Virus record (IMG/VR): IMGVR_UViG_3300036770_005778
Location: 1-64,000 of that record
Reading direction: 5' to 3' (one strand)
Source of the DNA: a virus
DNA: 64,000 bases
The translations under genes and the position numbers were made by a program. The stretch's first letter is position 1. The number at the start of each line of letters is the position of its first letter. Of this stretch, positions 6,627 to 14,169 are shown in pieces. The notes below the pieces were generated by a model that saw only the letters and a list, made by a program, of their open reading frames with translations, did not search any database and had not been told where the DNA came from.

Positions 6627-7034
6627 ATGGGTACACGATCACGAGTGGCCGTCATGCACGGCGACGTCTGCAAGTCAGTCTACTGCCACTACGACGGCTA
6701 TCTGGACTACACGGGCAGGATCCTGCAGGAACACTACGACAGCACACGGGCCAATCTCTTGGTGTCCATGGGTGATAACTCGGGCGTCAAAGAGACCGTA
6801 GAGGAGATGAACTTCTACAAGGACCGTGGTGAGGATGACGTTGACTTCCGTGTAGCCCACTCCTTCGAGGAGTTCCTGGAGCAGGTAGATCGTTGTTGCG
6901 GCGAATACTACTATGTGATGCGAGACGGCGTTTGGTACGCAGGGTGCCTCTACGAAACGGCTGGCTTGATCAAGAACGGGCTGGTTCCTTTGGCTGAGGC
7001 ATTGCAGGCCCTTGCAGTAGCAGAGGACGAATAA
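6627..7034 (+). CDS. hypothetical phage protein, 135 aa
   Basis: The opening MGTRSRVAVMHGDVCKSVY, followed by CHYDGYLDYTGRIL, is typical of a conserved phage protein of unknown role seen in many tailed phages. Several Cys and Tyr are present (DRCCGEYYYVM). The start is fixed by AAGGAGCG. It is a single-gene unit ending before a weak hairpin. Confidence 0.65.
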   Translation: MGTRSRVAVMHGDVCKSVYCHYDGYLDYTGRILQEHYDSTRANLLVSMGDNSGVKETVEEMNFYKDRGEDDVDFRVAHSFEEFLEQVDRCCGEYYYVMRDGVWYAGCLYETAGLIKNGLVPLAEALQALAVAEDE

Positions 7035-7037
7035 CCC

Positions 7038-7056
7038 ACCCTGTTGTAGGGTTTCT
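7038..7056 (+). terminator. weak intrinsic terminator
   Basis: ACCCT / AGGGT stem, loop GTTGT, then a short TTTCT tail, just before the next promoter. Confidence 0.4.
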
Positions 7057-7060
7057 GGGC

Positions 7061-7089
7061 TTGACAAAAGAGCCCAGAGGCAGTACAAT
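7061..7089 (+). promoter_or_regulatory. early promoter
   Basis: TTGACA, 17-nt spacer, TACAAT, then AGAGACTTAGTTAAC and AAGGAGCG before the ATG at 7120. Confidence 0.8.
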
Positions 7090-7119
7090 AGAGACTTAGT
7101 TAACAACAAGGAGCGAACT

Positions 7120-7359
7120 ATGCGGGACCACCCAAACATGTCGTATTGCATGTGCAACAATACGGAAGCCGCACTCAACCAGATCATGGACGCCATGGAC
7201 GAGCAGGGCGACGTAGACTTTGTAAAAGATTTGAGCATGGACGAACTACGCTCGTTCAACGAGATCGCGTTCATCGCTCGCCAATTCGCACAGAGGGCAG
7301 AGCGTGCCGTAGATCAAGTGATCAACGATCGGGTCGACGAAGTGCTTGACAAAGAGTGA
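7120..7359 (+). CDS. small acidic hypothetical protein, 79 aa
   Basis: The start is fixed by AAGGAGCG. The protein is helical and acidic (MDAMDEQGDVDFVKDL ... AVDQVINDRVDEVLD). The N-terminus has CMCNN. No family is recognised. The promoter for the next gene overlaps its last codons. Confidence 0.6.
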   Translation: MRDHPNMSYCMCNNTEAALNQIMDAMDEQGDVDFVKDLSMDELRSFNEIAFIARQFAQRAERAVDQVINDRVDEVLDKE

Positions 7360-7374
7360 GTTTGGCCGTACAAT
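7346..7374 (+). promoter_or_regulatory. early promoter
   Basis: TTGACA, spacer ending TTTGGCCG, TACAAT, TTAGTTAAC and TAGGAGCG before the ATG at 7404. Confidence 0.8.
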
Positions 7375-7403
7375 AAAGACTTAGTTAACAAATAGGAGCG
7401 ACT

Positions 7404-8498
7404 ATGTATATCACATTCACAGAGGGCTGGTACAATATCAAGGGTCAGCCCACTAACGTTGGTGGACTCACTTTCAAACTAGTTGAGGACTACAAAGTAG
7501 CCAAGACTGGTGAGGGCTATGTTACAGTCGAAGGTGGTAGCCAGCCCGGCTTCCCTGATCGTAGCATCCGCATCAAATGCCGTCAGGGTGCCTACAATGT
7601 CGCAGGCAGTGCCAAACCCATCCCACAAGGAGTAGCAATGCTGACAGCATTGAAGAGCAAGAAAGGTGAGACTGTAACGGACTTCACCCAGGTCAAGGTC
7701 GAAGACTCGGCTGTAGCACACGAGACTGACGAAGAGATCATCGAGCGGACTCGCATGCGTTTCCAGATCCTCAAGGACATGACGCAGGCAGTCAAAGGCG
7801 GTGATGTACGTGCTATGATCGTCACAGGCCCTCCAGGCGTGGGCAAGTCGTTTGGCGTCGAAGAAGTACTTGCCAAAGACGACCTGTTCGACCTGATGGG
7901 TCAGCGCAAGCCCAAGTACGAGATCGTCAAAGGTGCTATGAGTGCCATCGGACTCTACTCCAAACTGTACAAATACAGTGACCCGAAGAGCATCTTGGTG
8001 TTCGACGACTGCGACAGCATCCTGCTGGACGATGTGGCGCTGAACATCTTGAAGGCTGCTTTGGATTCCAGCAAGAAGCGTACTATCTCGTGGAACACTG
8101 ACAGCCGTCTGCTCCGTTCAGAAGGAGTGCCTGACAAGTTCGACTTCAAGGGTGGTGCTATCTTCATCACCAACTTGAAGTTTGAGAACGTGCGTTCAAA
8201 GAAACTACAAGAGCACTTGGCTGCTTTGGAGAGCCGCTGTCACTATATCGATCTGCGCATGGACACGGATCGAGAGAAGATGCTCCGTATCAAGCAGATC
8301 GTCAAGGACGGTATGTTGGACAGTTACGAGTTAGAAGACTTCGCCAAAGATGAGGTCGTGAACTTCATCGACGATCATCGTGGCGTCATGCGCGAACTGA
8401 GCCTGCGTACTGTGCTGAAAGTAGCAGATCTGCGCAAGAGTTTCCCTGCCAATTGGCAGAACATGGCTAAGGTTACTGTCATGAAGGGAGCCTACTGA
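7404..8498 (+). CDS. AAA+ ATPase, 364 aa
   Basis: A Walker A GPPGVGKS lies at about residues 142-149 and a Walker B ILVFDDCD at about 197-204, with a sensor-like IFITNLKF later. This is the arrangement of an AAA+ ATPase. About 110 residues of a separate N-terminal domain precede it (MYITFTEGWYNIKG), rich in beta strands. The C-terminus is helical and carries MRELSLRTVLKVADLRK. It is not a T4 clamp loader or a known replication AAA protein. It may remodel a host or phage complex. The next gene starts within its stop (TGATG). Confidence 0.8.
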   Translation: MYITFTEGWYNIKGQPTNVGGLTFKLVEDYKVAKTGEGYVTVEGGSQPGFPDRSIRIKCRQGAYNVAGSAKPIPQGVAMLTALKSKKGETVTDFTQVKVEDSAVAHETDEEIIERTRMRFQILKDMTQAVKGGDVRAMIVTGPPGVGKSFGVEEVLAKDDLFDLMGQRKPKYEIVKGAMSAIGLYSKLYKYSDPKSILVFDDCDSILLDDVALNILKAALDSSKKRTISWNTDSRLLRSEGVPDKFDFKGGAIFITNLKFENVRSKKLQEHLAALESRCHYIDLRMDTDREKMLRIKQIVKDGMLDSYELEDFAKDEVVNFIDDHRGVMRELSLRTVLKVADLRKSFPANWQNMAKVTVMKGAY

Positions 8499-8689
8499 TG
8501 GGCTCTTTCATGAAAGTGGGTGGGATCGTGGCACTCATCCTGTTCCTGATCCTCGTAGGGCCTCTGTTAACTATTTGGGCCCTGAACACCCTGTTCCCCG
8601 TGTTGGCTATCCCCTACACGGTTTGGACATGGTTTGCCGTGGTGATCTTAGCGGCGGCAGTTCGAGCAAACGTTTCAGTCAAACGGTAA
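8498..8689 (+). CDS. two-helix membrane protein, 63 aa
   Basis: The ATG overlaps the ATPase stop. Two hydrophobic helices (IVALILFLILVGPLLTIW and TWFAVVILAAAV) flank a short loop, and the tail is basic. It is probably an inner-membrane protein translated with the AAA+ ATPase, which hints that the ATPase may act at the membrane. This is inference from coupling only. Confidence 0.6.
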   Translation: MGSFMKVGGIVALILFLILVGPLLTIWALNTLFPVLAIPYTVWTWFAVVILAAAVRANVSVKR

Positions 8690-8698
8690 GACTGAGGC

Positions 8699-8726
8699 TT
8701 GCGATAGTTTCGAAAGATGCTATAAT
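8699..8726 (+). promoter_or_regulatory. divergent-type early promoter, TTGCGA / TATAAT
   Basis: TTGCGA, 16-nt spacer, TATAAT, followed by a long AT-rich leader and AAAGGAAA before the ATG at 8787. It lacks the TTTGGC spacer and GGAGCG leader of the main set. Confidence 0.6.
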
Positions 8727-8786
8727 TATTGAACGCTGAATAAAAGTAATCAGCTATTTTTAACTTAACTTAAAGGAAACACACAC

Positions 8787-9059
8787 ATGAAGTTCATTTC
8801 TAAAGACACCAAGACTTTCAAGGTCTTCAATGCTCTGTACAACGGTGAGCGTCTCACCCAATCGCAGGCAGCCAAGCGTTTCGGCGTAAAGAACCTCAGC
8901 GCTGAAGTCAGCCGTATCCGTTCTAATGGTTACGCTGTCTACACTCGCAACCGTACCGCTGGCAACAATGTCACGGTCACTGAGTACGAGATGGGCAAGC
9001 CCAGCCGTGAGATCGTTGCTCTCGGCTACAAGGCCAAGGCCATGGGCATCACCCTGTAA
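8787..9059 (+). CDS. small winged-helix/HTH DNA-binding protein, 90 aa
   Basis: The first half (FKVFNALYNGERLTQSQAAK then RFGVKNLSAEVSRIRSNGYA) reads as a helix-turn-helix: QSQAAKRFGV is the turn and NLSAEVSRIR the recognition helix. A beta wing follows (YTRNRTAGNNVTVTEYEMG). Comparable small proteins are frequent in marine T4-like phages. A role in transcription control or nucleoid binding is likely. A dedicated promoter and a strong terminator isolate the gene. Confidence 0.7.
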   Translation: MKFISKDTKTFKVFNALYNGERLTQSQAAKRFGVKNLSAEVSRIRSNGYAVYTRNRTAGNNVTVTEYEMGKPSREIVALGYKAKAMGITL

Positions 9060-9076
9060 GGTTTCAAACACCCAAG

Positions 9077-9091
9077 CCGATTCGCTCCCGG
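9077..9091 (+). repeat. 15-bp 3'-UTR motif CCGATTCGCTCCCGG, copy 1
   Basis: An exact copy occurs at 16695-16709. Both lie a few bases after a stop codon and just before an intrinsic terminator. Confidence 0.6.
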
Positions 9092-9103
9092 GGCGGGGTT
9101 TGA

Positions 9104-9137
9104 GGGCTGTGGCAGAAATGTCACAGCCCTTTTTCTT
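9104..9137 (+). terminator. strong intrinsic terminator
   Basis: GGGCTGTG / CACAGCCC stem with loop GCAGAAATGT... and a TTTTTCTTT tail. Confidence 0.85.
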
Positions 9138-9155
9138 TCTGGCACTCCAAACCGG

Positions 9156-9184
9156 TTGACAATTGGGCGGCCCGGCTATATAAT
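9156..9184 (+). promoter_or_regulatory. early promoter
   Basis: TTGACA, spacer ATTGGGCGGCCCGGCTA, TATAAT, leader with GGATAACAAGGAGCG. Confidence 0.85.
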
Positions 9185-9212
9185 AGAGATAATGGATAAC
9201 AAGGAGCGAACC

Positions 9213-9845
9213 GTGGAATTCACAGCAGATCAAGTTTGGGCCTATGCTGTCACAGCAGATCGCATCAACGGTGGCTATGTGAAAATGGATCAGTGGAGCA
9301 CTGATGGCCAGTGCGTGATCAAGCGGGCCAACAAGATGATGGTCAAAGAGTGGCTCCGCGAGAACTACTGCGGTGAGGACACCGAAGCGGATTGGGAGAC
9401 TGGCCGCAGGTTCCGCCAGCATTTCAACTCTTACACCTTCTTGGCTATCCAGGGCAAACTCAACGACTTCCAGCGGCAGGCTCTGAAGATCGCACAGATG
9501 GACCGGTTCACGGGCAAGAATATGCTAGAGTTCTCGATCATCTCGTGCCTGCCCGATGTGGCCCGTAGAGATCAAGCCCAGAACAAGTTCAAGCAGGATC
9601 TATATGCTTCCGAACCCATCCAGGGTGCCGAGGGAGAAAAGATCTCGGGCTACTTCACAGTAGAGCAATGCCGGTTCAACCCCAACTACAATAAATTCAG
9701 GATCCAGGGTCGTATGGGCGAATCGTTCGTGGACTTTTGGTTCGGGCGGGAACTGTTAGTAGGCGCTAACTTACCCATCAAGGGCAAGATCAAGCGGCTG
9801 CGTGGCGATAAAACCACACAGTTGAATTTCGTTAGAGTAGGTTGA
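9213..9845 (+). CDS. hypothetical early protein, 210 aa, GTG start
   Basis: The start is taken as GTG at 9213 because AAGGAGCGAACC precedes it exactly as AAGGAGCGAACT precedes ATG elsewhere. The ATG at 9192 lies at the predicted transcription start. The first 110 residues are helical. The C-terminal part (ISGYFTVEQCRFNPNYNKFR ... FWFGRELLVGANLPIKGKIK) is beta-rich and could be an OB-like or nucleic-acid-binding fold. No family is recognised. Confidence 0.65.
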   Translation: MEFTADQVWAYAVTADRINGGYVKMDQWSTDGQCVIKRANKMMVKEWLRENYCGEDTEADWETGRRFRQHFNSYTFLAIQGKLNDFQRQALKIAQMDRFTGKNMLEFSIISCLPDVARRDQAQNKFKQDLYASEPIQGAEGEKISGYFTVEQCRFNPNYNKFRIQGRMGESFVDFWFGRELLVGANLPIKGKIKRLRGDKTTQLNFVRVG

Positions 9846-9870
9846 CAATTACAGGGTTTGGCCTTATAAT
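9842..9870 (+). promoter_or_regulatory. early promoter for MoxR-like ATPase
   Basis: TTGACA, spacer ATTACAGGGTTTGGCCT, TATAAT. The leader differs: it lacks GGAGCG and has AGCGAGG before the ATG at 9919. Confidence 0.8.
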
Positions 9871-9918
9871 TATGATACTGGGAAAGCAATTCGTAGTTTA
9901 ACTTTTTAGCGAGGTCTT

Positions 9919-11004
9919 ATGTCAAAGCAAACTGATATTTCCGTCCGCCAAGTTGGACCAAAGGGTGCCAAGAAGGCGATCCGTAAGGCGATCAAAGTTC
10001 GCCGTCCTACTTTCCTGTGGGGCCCTCCTGGAATTGGTAAATCCGACATCGTCAAGCAGATTGGCGATGAACTCGATCGCGAAGTCATCGACGTGCGATT
10101 GGCCCTTTGGGAGCCCACAGACATCAAGGGTATCCCTTACTACAATTCCGATCAAGGCAGAATGGTCTGGGCACCTCCAAGCGAGCTGCCTACGGACCCA
10201 GAGTCCACGGCGATCATCTTCTTGGACGAGTTGAACTCCGCTCCTCCAGCCGTACAGGCTGCGGCCTACCAGTTGATCCTTAACCGCCGGGTAGGCACCT
10301 ACGAACTGCCCAAGGGCGTTGACATCGTTGCCGCTGGTAACCGTGAAGGCGATCGTGGCGTGACCTATCGTATGCCTGCTCCGTTGGCTAACCGCTTCGT
10401 CCACTTGGAGATGAAGGTAGACTTCGATGACTTCCAGGACTGGGCTACGCTCAACAAGGTGCATCCAGACGTGGTTGGTTATGTTGGTTTCGCCAAGCAG
10501 GACCTCTACGACTTCGATCCTAAGAGTGCCTCTAAGGCGTTCGCTACTCCTCGTTCTTGGGTGTTCGTCAGCGATTTGCTAGACGATGACGACACTGACA
10601 CCGATACGCTGGCTACCCTTATCGCAGGCGCCATCGGTGACGGGCTCGCCAACAAGTTCATGGCTCACCGTAAGATCGCAGGTAAACTGCCCAAAGCAGA
10701 TGACATTCTCGATGGCAAGGTCAAGGACCTGCAGATCAAGGAGGTGTCAGCCATGTATTCGTTGACGGTGAGTCTCTGCTACGAACTCAAGGACCGTGCT
10801 GAGAAGAAGGCCAAGGGCTGGGATGCTATGGCAGATAACTTCTTCTCCTACATGATGACGAACTTCCCAACGGAGTTGGTGGTTATGGGTGCCAAGACTG
10901 CACTGACCAACTACAACTTGCCCTTGGACGCTAGTAAGATGAAGTCCTTCGACGAGTTCCACAAGCGGTTCGGCAAGTATGTTTTGCAAGCGATGGAGAA
11001 CTAA
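9919..11004 (+). CDS. MoxR-family AAA+ ATPase, 361 aa
   Basis: Walker A GPPGIGKS lies at residues 35-42, Walker B IIFLDELN at about 99-106, and a sensor-type VAAGNRE near 137-143. The WEPTDIKGIPYY segment and the Asn-Arg repeat helix are typical of MoxR ATPases. The C-terminus is a helical lid. MoxR proteins act as chaperones with von Willebrand A partners, and the next gene encodes exactly such a partner. Its own promoter and terminator allow separate dosing of the two proteins. Confidence 0.85.
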   Translation: MSKQTDISVRQVGPKGAKKAIRKAIKVRRPTFLWGPPGIGKSDIVKQIGDELDREVIDVRLALWEPTDIKGIPYYNSDQGRMVWAPPSELPTDPESTAIIFLDELNSAPPAVQAAAYQLILNRRVGTYELPKGVDIVAAGNREGDRGVTYRMPAPLANRFVHLEMKVDFDDFQDWATLNKVHPDVVGYVGFAKQDLYDFDPKSASKAFATPRSWVFVSDLLDDDDTDTDTLATLIAGAIGDGLANKFMAHRKIAGKLPKADDILDGKVKDLQIKEVSAMYSLTVSLCYELKDRAEKKAKGWDAMADNFFSYMMTNFPTELVVMGAKTALTNYNLPLDASKMKSFDEFHKRFGKYVLQAMEN

Positions 11005-11020
11005 GACCTCGCCCATCGCA

Positions 11021-11058
11021 GGGCGGGGGCTTGCCCAGAGTTCCCGCCCACCTTTTTT
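11021..11058 (+). terminator. intrinsic terminator
   Basis: GGGCGGG / CCCGCCC stem followed by ACCTTTTTT. Confidence 0.8.
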
Positions 11059-11060
11059 GG

Positions 11061-11089
11061 TTGACAAATCAGCGACACGACATTATAAT
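11061..11089 (+). promoter_or_regulatory. early promoter
   Basis: TTGACA, 17-nt spacer, TATAAT. The leader has AAGGAGAGCGAGCA before the ATG at 11117. Confidence 0.8.
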
Positions 11090-11116
11090 AGATACATACA
11101 GTAAGGAGAGCGAGCA

Positions 11117-12331
11117 ATGTCAAATTCAGCGATCATCGAAAAGTTAACCACAGCCCGAGTAGGCCTGCTACTCAAAGCACCGTTCTTCGGCAACATGGCC
11201 ACCCGCATGAAACTGATCGAATCAGATGACTGGTGCCCGACTGCGGCCACAGACGGACGCAACTTCTTCTACTCTACCAAGTTCGTAGAGAAACTGTCAG
11301 TCAAGAAACTAGAGTTCCTGTTCGCACACGAGATCTGCCACGCTATCTTCGATCACTTTGGTCGCGTGGGTTCGCGTGATCGTACCCTGTCTAACATCGC
11401 GCAGGACTATGCCGTCAACCAGATCCTCGTAGATGAGCGCATCGGTGAGAAGATCACTGAAGTGCAGATCTGCTACGATCCCAAGTATCGCGGCATGGCC
11501 TGGGAAGAGATCTACGATGAACTCTGGGAAAAAGCAGAGAAGATCAGCCTGCCCGAACTGATGAAGCAACTGGGCGATCTGCTTGACGAGCACATCAAAG
11601 AAGAAGAGGGTGCCGGTGCTGGCGACAAAGACAAAGATGGCAAAGGCAAGCCCAGCCTTACCAAAGAAGAAGCAGAGCAGATCCGCCAGGAGATCAAGAA
11701 TGCTATGATCCAAAGTGCCGCGGCCAGTGGTGCAGGTAAAGTGCCCGCAGGTATCCAGCGTATGATCAAGAACTTGACCGAGCCCAAGATGGATTGGCGT
11801 CAACTTGTTCGTCAGGAGATCCAAAGCATCGTCCGCAATGACTATTCTTTTACCCGCCCTAATCGTAAGAGTATGCACTCAGGTGCCATCCTTCCGGGCA
11901 TGAAAGAGGCTACTACTATCGATGTGGCTATTGGCATCGATATGAGCGGAAGCATCGGCGATGAGGATGCCAAAGTGTTCTTGAGCGAAGTCAAAGGTAT
12001 CATGGATCAGTACGAGGACTTCAAGATCAATATCTGGTGCTTTGACACAGAGATCTATAACGCACAAGAGATCACGCACGATAACAGTGAGGACCTCGTT
12101 GACTACGAGCCCATGGGCGGTGGTGGCACGGACTTTGAAGTCAACTGGACATTCATGCAAGATAATGGTATCCAGCCCAAGAAGTTCATCATGTTCACAG
12201 ACGGCTACCCTTGCGGTTCGTGGGGTGACGAAGACTACTGCGATACCATATTCGTTGTCAAAGGCAACGACAAGGCGCAGGCTCCGTTTGGACAGACTGT
12301 GATCTACGAGCGGGAGACAGCGGCGGCCTAA
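11117..12331 (+). CDS. VWA-domain protein with N-terminal metallopeptidase-like domain, 404 aa
   Basis: The N-terminal region has a zinc-site motif HEICH at residues 71-75 with a further His at 80, as in the DUF2201-type metallopeptidase-like domain. A charged linker (GDKDKDGKGKP) at 170-180 follows. The C-terminal VWA domain has a MIDAS motif DMSGS at 275-279 and GGGGTDF further on. This two-domain protein is the classic partner of MoxR ATPases, encoded immediately upstream. Together they probably remodel, insert metal into or inactivate a target complex. The target is unknown. Confidence 0.85.
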   Translation: MSNSAIIEKLTTARVGLLLKAPFFGNMATRMKLIESDDWCPTAATDGRNFFYSTKFVEKLSVKKLEFLFAHEICHAIFDHFGRVGSRDRTLSNIAQDYAVNQILVDERIGEKITEVQICYDPKYRGMAWEEIYDELWEKAEKISLPELMKQLGDLLDEHIKEEEGAGAGDKDKDGKGKPSLTKEEAEQIRQEIKNAMIQSAAASGAGKVPAGIQRMIKNLTEPKMDWRQLVRQEIQSIVRNDYSFTRPNRKSMHSGAILPGMKEATTIDVAIGIDMSGSIGDEDAKVFLSEVKGIMDQYEDFKINIWCFDTEIYNAQEITHDNSEDLVDYEPMGGGGTDFEVNWTFMQDNGIQPKKFIMFTDGYPCGSWGDEDYCDTIFVVKGNDKAQAPFGQTVIYERETAAA

Positions 12332-12347
12332 GTGCCGGGGGCTGTGG

Positions 12348-12370
12348 CTTTTTTGCAACAGGCCCCGCTG
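12348..12370 (+). repeat. TTTTTTGCAACA-type hairpin with GGCCCCGCTG
   Basis: GGGGCTGT and ACAGGCCCC can pair around the T-run, giving a terminator-like element after the VWA gene. GCAACA followed by GGCCCCGCTG recurs at 18318-18340. Confidence 0.45.
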
Positions 12371-12390
12371 TTATACGTGTGCGTACAGAG

Positions 12391-12419
12391 TTGACAAAAG
12401 ACTTATCCGATCGTATAAT
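12391..12419 (+). promoter_or_regulatory. early promoter
   Basis: TTGACA, 17-nt spacer, TATAAT. The leader has TTAGGAGCGAGCA before the ATG at 12452. Confidence 0.8.
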
Positions 12420-12451
12420 ATAGATACTGAGAAACAACTTAGGAGCGAGCA

Positions 12452-12721
12452 ATGAATGATCTAAGAAACATCCTAGTAGACATCCGCAACGGTGATTTCA
12501 ACAATGATGATCTTAACCTGATCATCGAGGCCGTCAAGTTCAAGCGAGCACAGAATGCCCGCAAGGCTGCGAATACTCTTAGGATCGGTGAGCAGGTCAC
12601 GTTCAACGGTAAGAACGGTCCTGTGGTAGGACGTCTTGAGCAGATCAAGATCAAAAAGGCCATCGTGGTCAGTGGTATGACCCGTTGGAATGTTCCACTG
12701 GCAATGTTGGAGGCTGTATAA
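12452..12721 (+). CDS. hypothetical early protein, 89 aa
   Basis: A short helical N-terminus (LRNILVDIRNGDFNNDDLNLI) is followed by a basic helix (FKRAQNARKAANTL) and a small beta barrel-like region (IGEQVTFNGKNGPVVGRLEQI) that resembles a KOW/SH3-type strand set. It could bind nucleic acid, but this is inference. It is first of a coupled set and its stop overlaps the next ATG (TAATG). Confidence 0.6.
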   Translation: MNDLRNILVDIRNGDFNNDDLNLIIEAVKFKRAQNARKAANTLRIGEQVTFNGKNGPVVGRLEQIKIKKAIVVSGMTRWNVPLAMLEAV

Positions 12722-12849
12722 TGCAACTACTGATTGGGTTTATCCTAGGAGTCGTGGTGTCTACGATCGGATTCTCGGGCGTGGCCTATTACGCCGATCA
12801 AGGCGTCAACAAGATCAAAGAAATCACACAAGAGGCGACTAACAAATGA
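12721..12849 (+). CDS. membrane microprotein, 42 aa
   Basis: The ATG overlaps the upstream stop. The peptide has an N-terminal hydrophobic helix (LLIGFILGVVVSTIGFSG) and a charged tail ending in EATNK. Its stop overlaps the next ATG (ATGA). It is probably an inner-membrane anchor. Confidence 0.55.
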   Translation: MQLLIGFILGVVVSTIGFSGVAYYADQGVNKIKEITQEATNK

Positions 12850-13025
12850 GCATCATGAAAGACCTAGCCTATGATATCGAACAGATGTGGATCGAAGGAT
12901 ATCGTCCGATCACGATCGCAGGTCTGCTCGATTGCCACGTAGACCTAGTCTACGATTGGATCGAGTCCAACAACCTGAGTGCCGACGAGGCTTCGTATGA
13001 CCCGCACGACACCATCAACTCCTAA
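12846..13025 (+). CDS. small hypothetical protein, 59 aa
   Basis: Start and stop are set by ATGA coupling upstream. The sequence (LAYDIEQMWIEGYRPITIAG then LLDCHVDLVYDWI) fits a small helix-turn-helix fold similar to Sigma70-region-4-like or transposase-type HTH modules, with LLDCHVDLVYDWI as the recognition helix. It may therefore bind DNA. No family is recognised. Confidence 0.55.
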   Translation: MSIMKDLAYDIEQMWIEGYRPITIAGLLDCHVDLVYDWIESNNLSADEASYDPHDTINS

Positions 13026-13080
13026 CCGCGATCCTGCGCCGGCAGACGACTCATACGAACTGCCCCCGCATACAGATTAA
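12997..13080 (+). CDS. possible overlapping microprotein, 27 aa
   Basis: GAGG precedes an ATG at 12997 that opens a 27-codon frame overlapping the previous gene by 29 nt (MTRTTPSTPNRDP...). It is Pro/Thr-rich and unstructured. It fits the dense packing of the region but could be chance. Confidence 0.25.
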   Translation: MTRTTPSTPNRDPAPADDSYELPPHTD

Positions 13081-13105
13081 GAATTGTTCTTGTTGCGCTC
13101 CCTTT

Positions 13106-13133
13106 GACCCTGCTCGCATCAGGGTCTTTTTTT
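13106..13133 (+). terminator. intrinsic terminator
   Basis: GACCCTG / CAGGGTC stem, loop CTCGCAT, seven T. Confidence 0.9.
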
Positions 13134-13135
13134 GG

Positions 13136-13164
13136 TTGACAATTGGGTGCTCTGGCTGTAGAAT
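13136..13164 (+). promoter_or_regulatory. early promoter
   Basis: TTGACA, spacer ending TCTGGCTG, TAGAAT, leader GGATAACAAGGAGCG. Confidence 0.8.
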
Positions 13165-13191
13165 AGAGATACTGGATAACAAGGAGCGGCT

Positions 13192-13392
13192 ATGGGCTAC
13201 ACGGTATTCGAGCGGGATGTGAACTACGGACCACGTAACGGACTGGAAGGACCCTTCCACTATCCAAACGGGCAGGTCCTGTACTATGATCCCAAAGCGG
13301 GCGAGTACTGGGATCCAACCACGGACTTCTACGTGCCCAACGAAGATGTGGCTCGTTTGCAACAGACGATCTTCGACTCAATCCGTGGTTGA
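13192..13392 (+). CDS. small hypothetical protein, 66 aa
   Basis: The start is fixed by AAGGAGCGGCT-ATG. The sequence is rich in Tyr, Pro and Asp (FHYPNGQVLYYDPKAGEYWD), giving a small beta-hairpin-like protein with a helical tail. Function unknown. The next promoter's -35 begins inside its last codons. Confidence 0.6.
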   Translation: MGYTVFERDVNYGPRNGLEGPFHYPNGQVLYYDPKAGEYWDPTTDFYVPNEDVARLQQTIFDSIRG

Positions 13393-13417
13393 CAATTGGA
13401 CGATTTGGCTGTAGAAT
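13389..13417 (+). promoter_or_regulatory. early promoter
   Basis: TTGACA, spacer ATTGGACGATTTGGCTG, TAGAAT. The leader has ACAAGGAGCG before the ATG at 13452. Confidence 0.8.
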
Positions 13418-13451
13418 TATGATACTGGGAAAACAAAACAAGGAGCGAAAG

Positions 13452-13799
13452 ATGACTGCAACATTCGATACCGTAAAAGTGCAAATGGCCCACGCATTGG
13501 CCCTGCATGAAGCCAAACACGCCGCGTATGGCTTCGCCCATAAGCACATGGGTGGCAAGGATGGCGGACCCTGCGGATTTGCCTGGGTCAACATCTACAA
13601 GGTCAGGAAGAACTCCAAACTGGGAAAGGCCTTGGAGGCAGTAGGGTTCCGTAAATCCTACGATGGCAGTTTCCAACTCTGGAACAAGTGGTGGCCAGGG
13701 CAGAGCGTGGATGCGGCCGATGCTGGTGCGTGTGCCTATGCAGAGACCATGCGCAGAGAATTAGGTCTGGACTTCTACGCAGGTAGCAGGCTGGACTAA
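13452..13799 (+). CDS. hypothetical early protein, 115 aa
   Basis: The N-terminal helix has spaced His residues (HALALHEAKHAAYGFAHKH). A central segment GGPCGFAWVNIYKVRKNSK and DAADAGACAYAETMRRELG follow. The Gly-Phe-Ala-Trp-Val-Asn pattern looks like a conserved core shared with small phage proteins of unknown role. The start is set by GGAGCG. It is monocistronic. Confidence 0.6.
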   Translation: MTATFDTVKVQMAHALALHEAKHAAYGFAHKHMGGKDGGPCGFAWVNIYKVRKNSKLGKALEAVGFRKSYDGSFQLWNKWWPGQSVDAADAGACAYAETMRRELGLDFYAGSRLD

Positions 13800-13861
13800 G
13801 TCCCAGGTTGATCGCTGGGCCAGGGTGGGCGAGCAACCCCCGCCCTGTTAGAACAAATTGG

Positions 13862-13890
13862 TTGACAATTGGACGGTCTGGGCTTATACT
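13862..13890 (+). promoter_or_regulatory. early promoter
   Basis: TTGACA, spacer ATTGGACGGTCTGGGCT, TATACT, leader ACAAGGAGCG before 13921. Confidence 0.8.
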
Positions 13891-13920
13891 GTAGGTATAG
13901 TGAAAGACAAGGAGCGCGAA

Positions 13921-14169
13921 ATGCAGACAGAAAAAGAAAAGGTAGTAGGCGCCCTGCGGGGTTGGGAATTCATCCGTGAGCGCCACGGTAGCCTGTTTGA
14001 TCGCGGCAGTGCCGATTCCTACTACGGTCGGGCACCTGATCCGCACTACGGTGGCGTTGGTGGCGACAGTGGGATCCGTGTCAAGGTTATGTACACAGAA
14101 GCCGTGGCAGAATACATGGCGGGCTACGAGGACAACGAGAAGTTCGGTCACAAGAAGGACTACGCCTAA
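13921..14169 (+). CDS. hypothetical early protein, 82 aa
   Basis: The start is set by AAGGAGCGCGAA-ATG. The middle is Gly/Tyr/Asp-rich (SADSYYGRAPDPHYGGVGGD) and the ends are charged helices. No known family. The stop overlaps the next start (TAATG), so the SWIM protein is co-translated. Confidence 0.6.
   Translation: MQTEKEKVVGALRGWEFIRERHGSLFDRGSADSYYGRAPDPHYGGVGGDSGIRVKVMYTEAVAEYMAGYEDNEKFGHKKDYA

Noticed and set aside
8760-9422. Minus-strand open frame of 220 codons
   Set aside because: It is antisense to the HTH gene, a terminator and an early promoter, all clearly functional.
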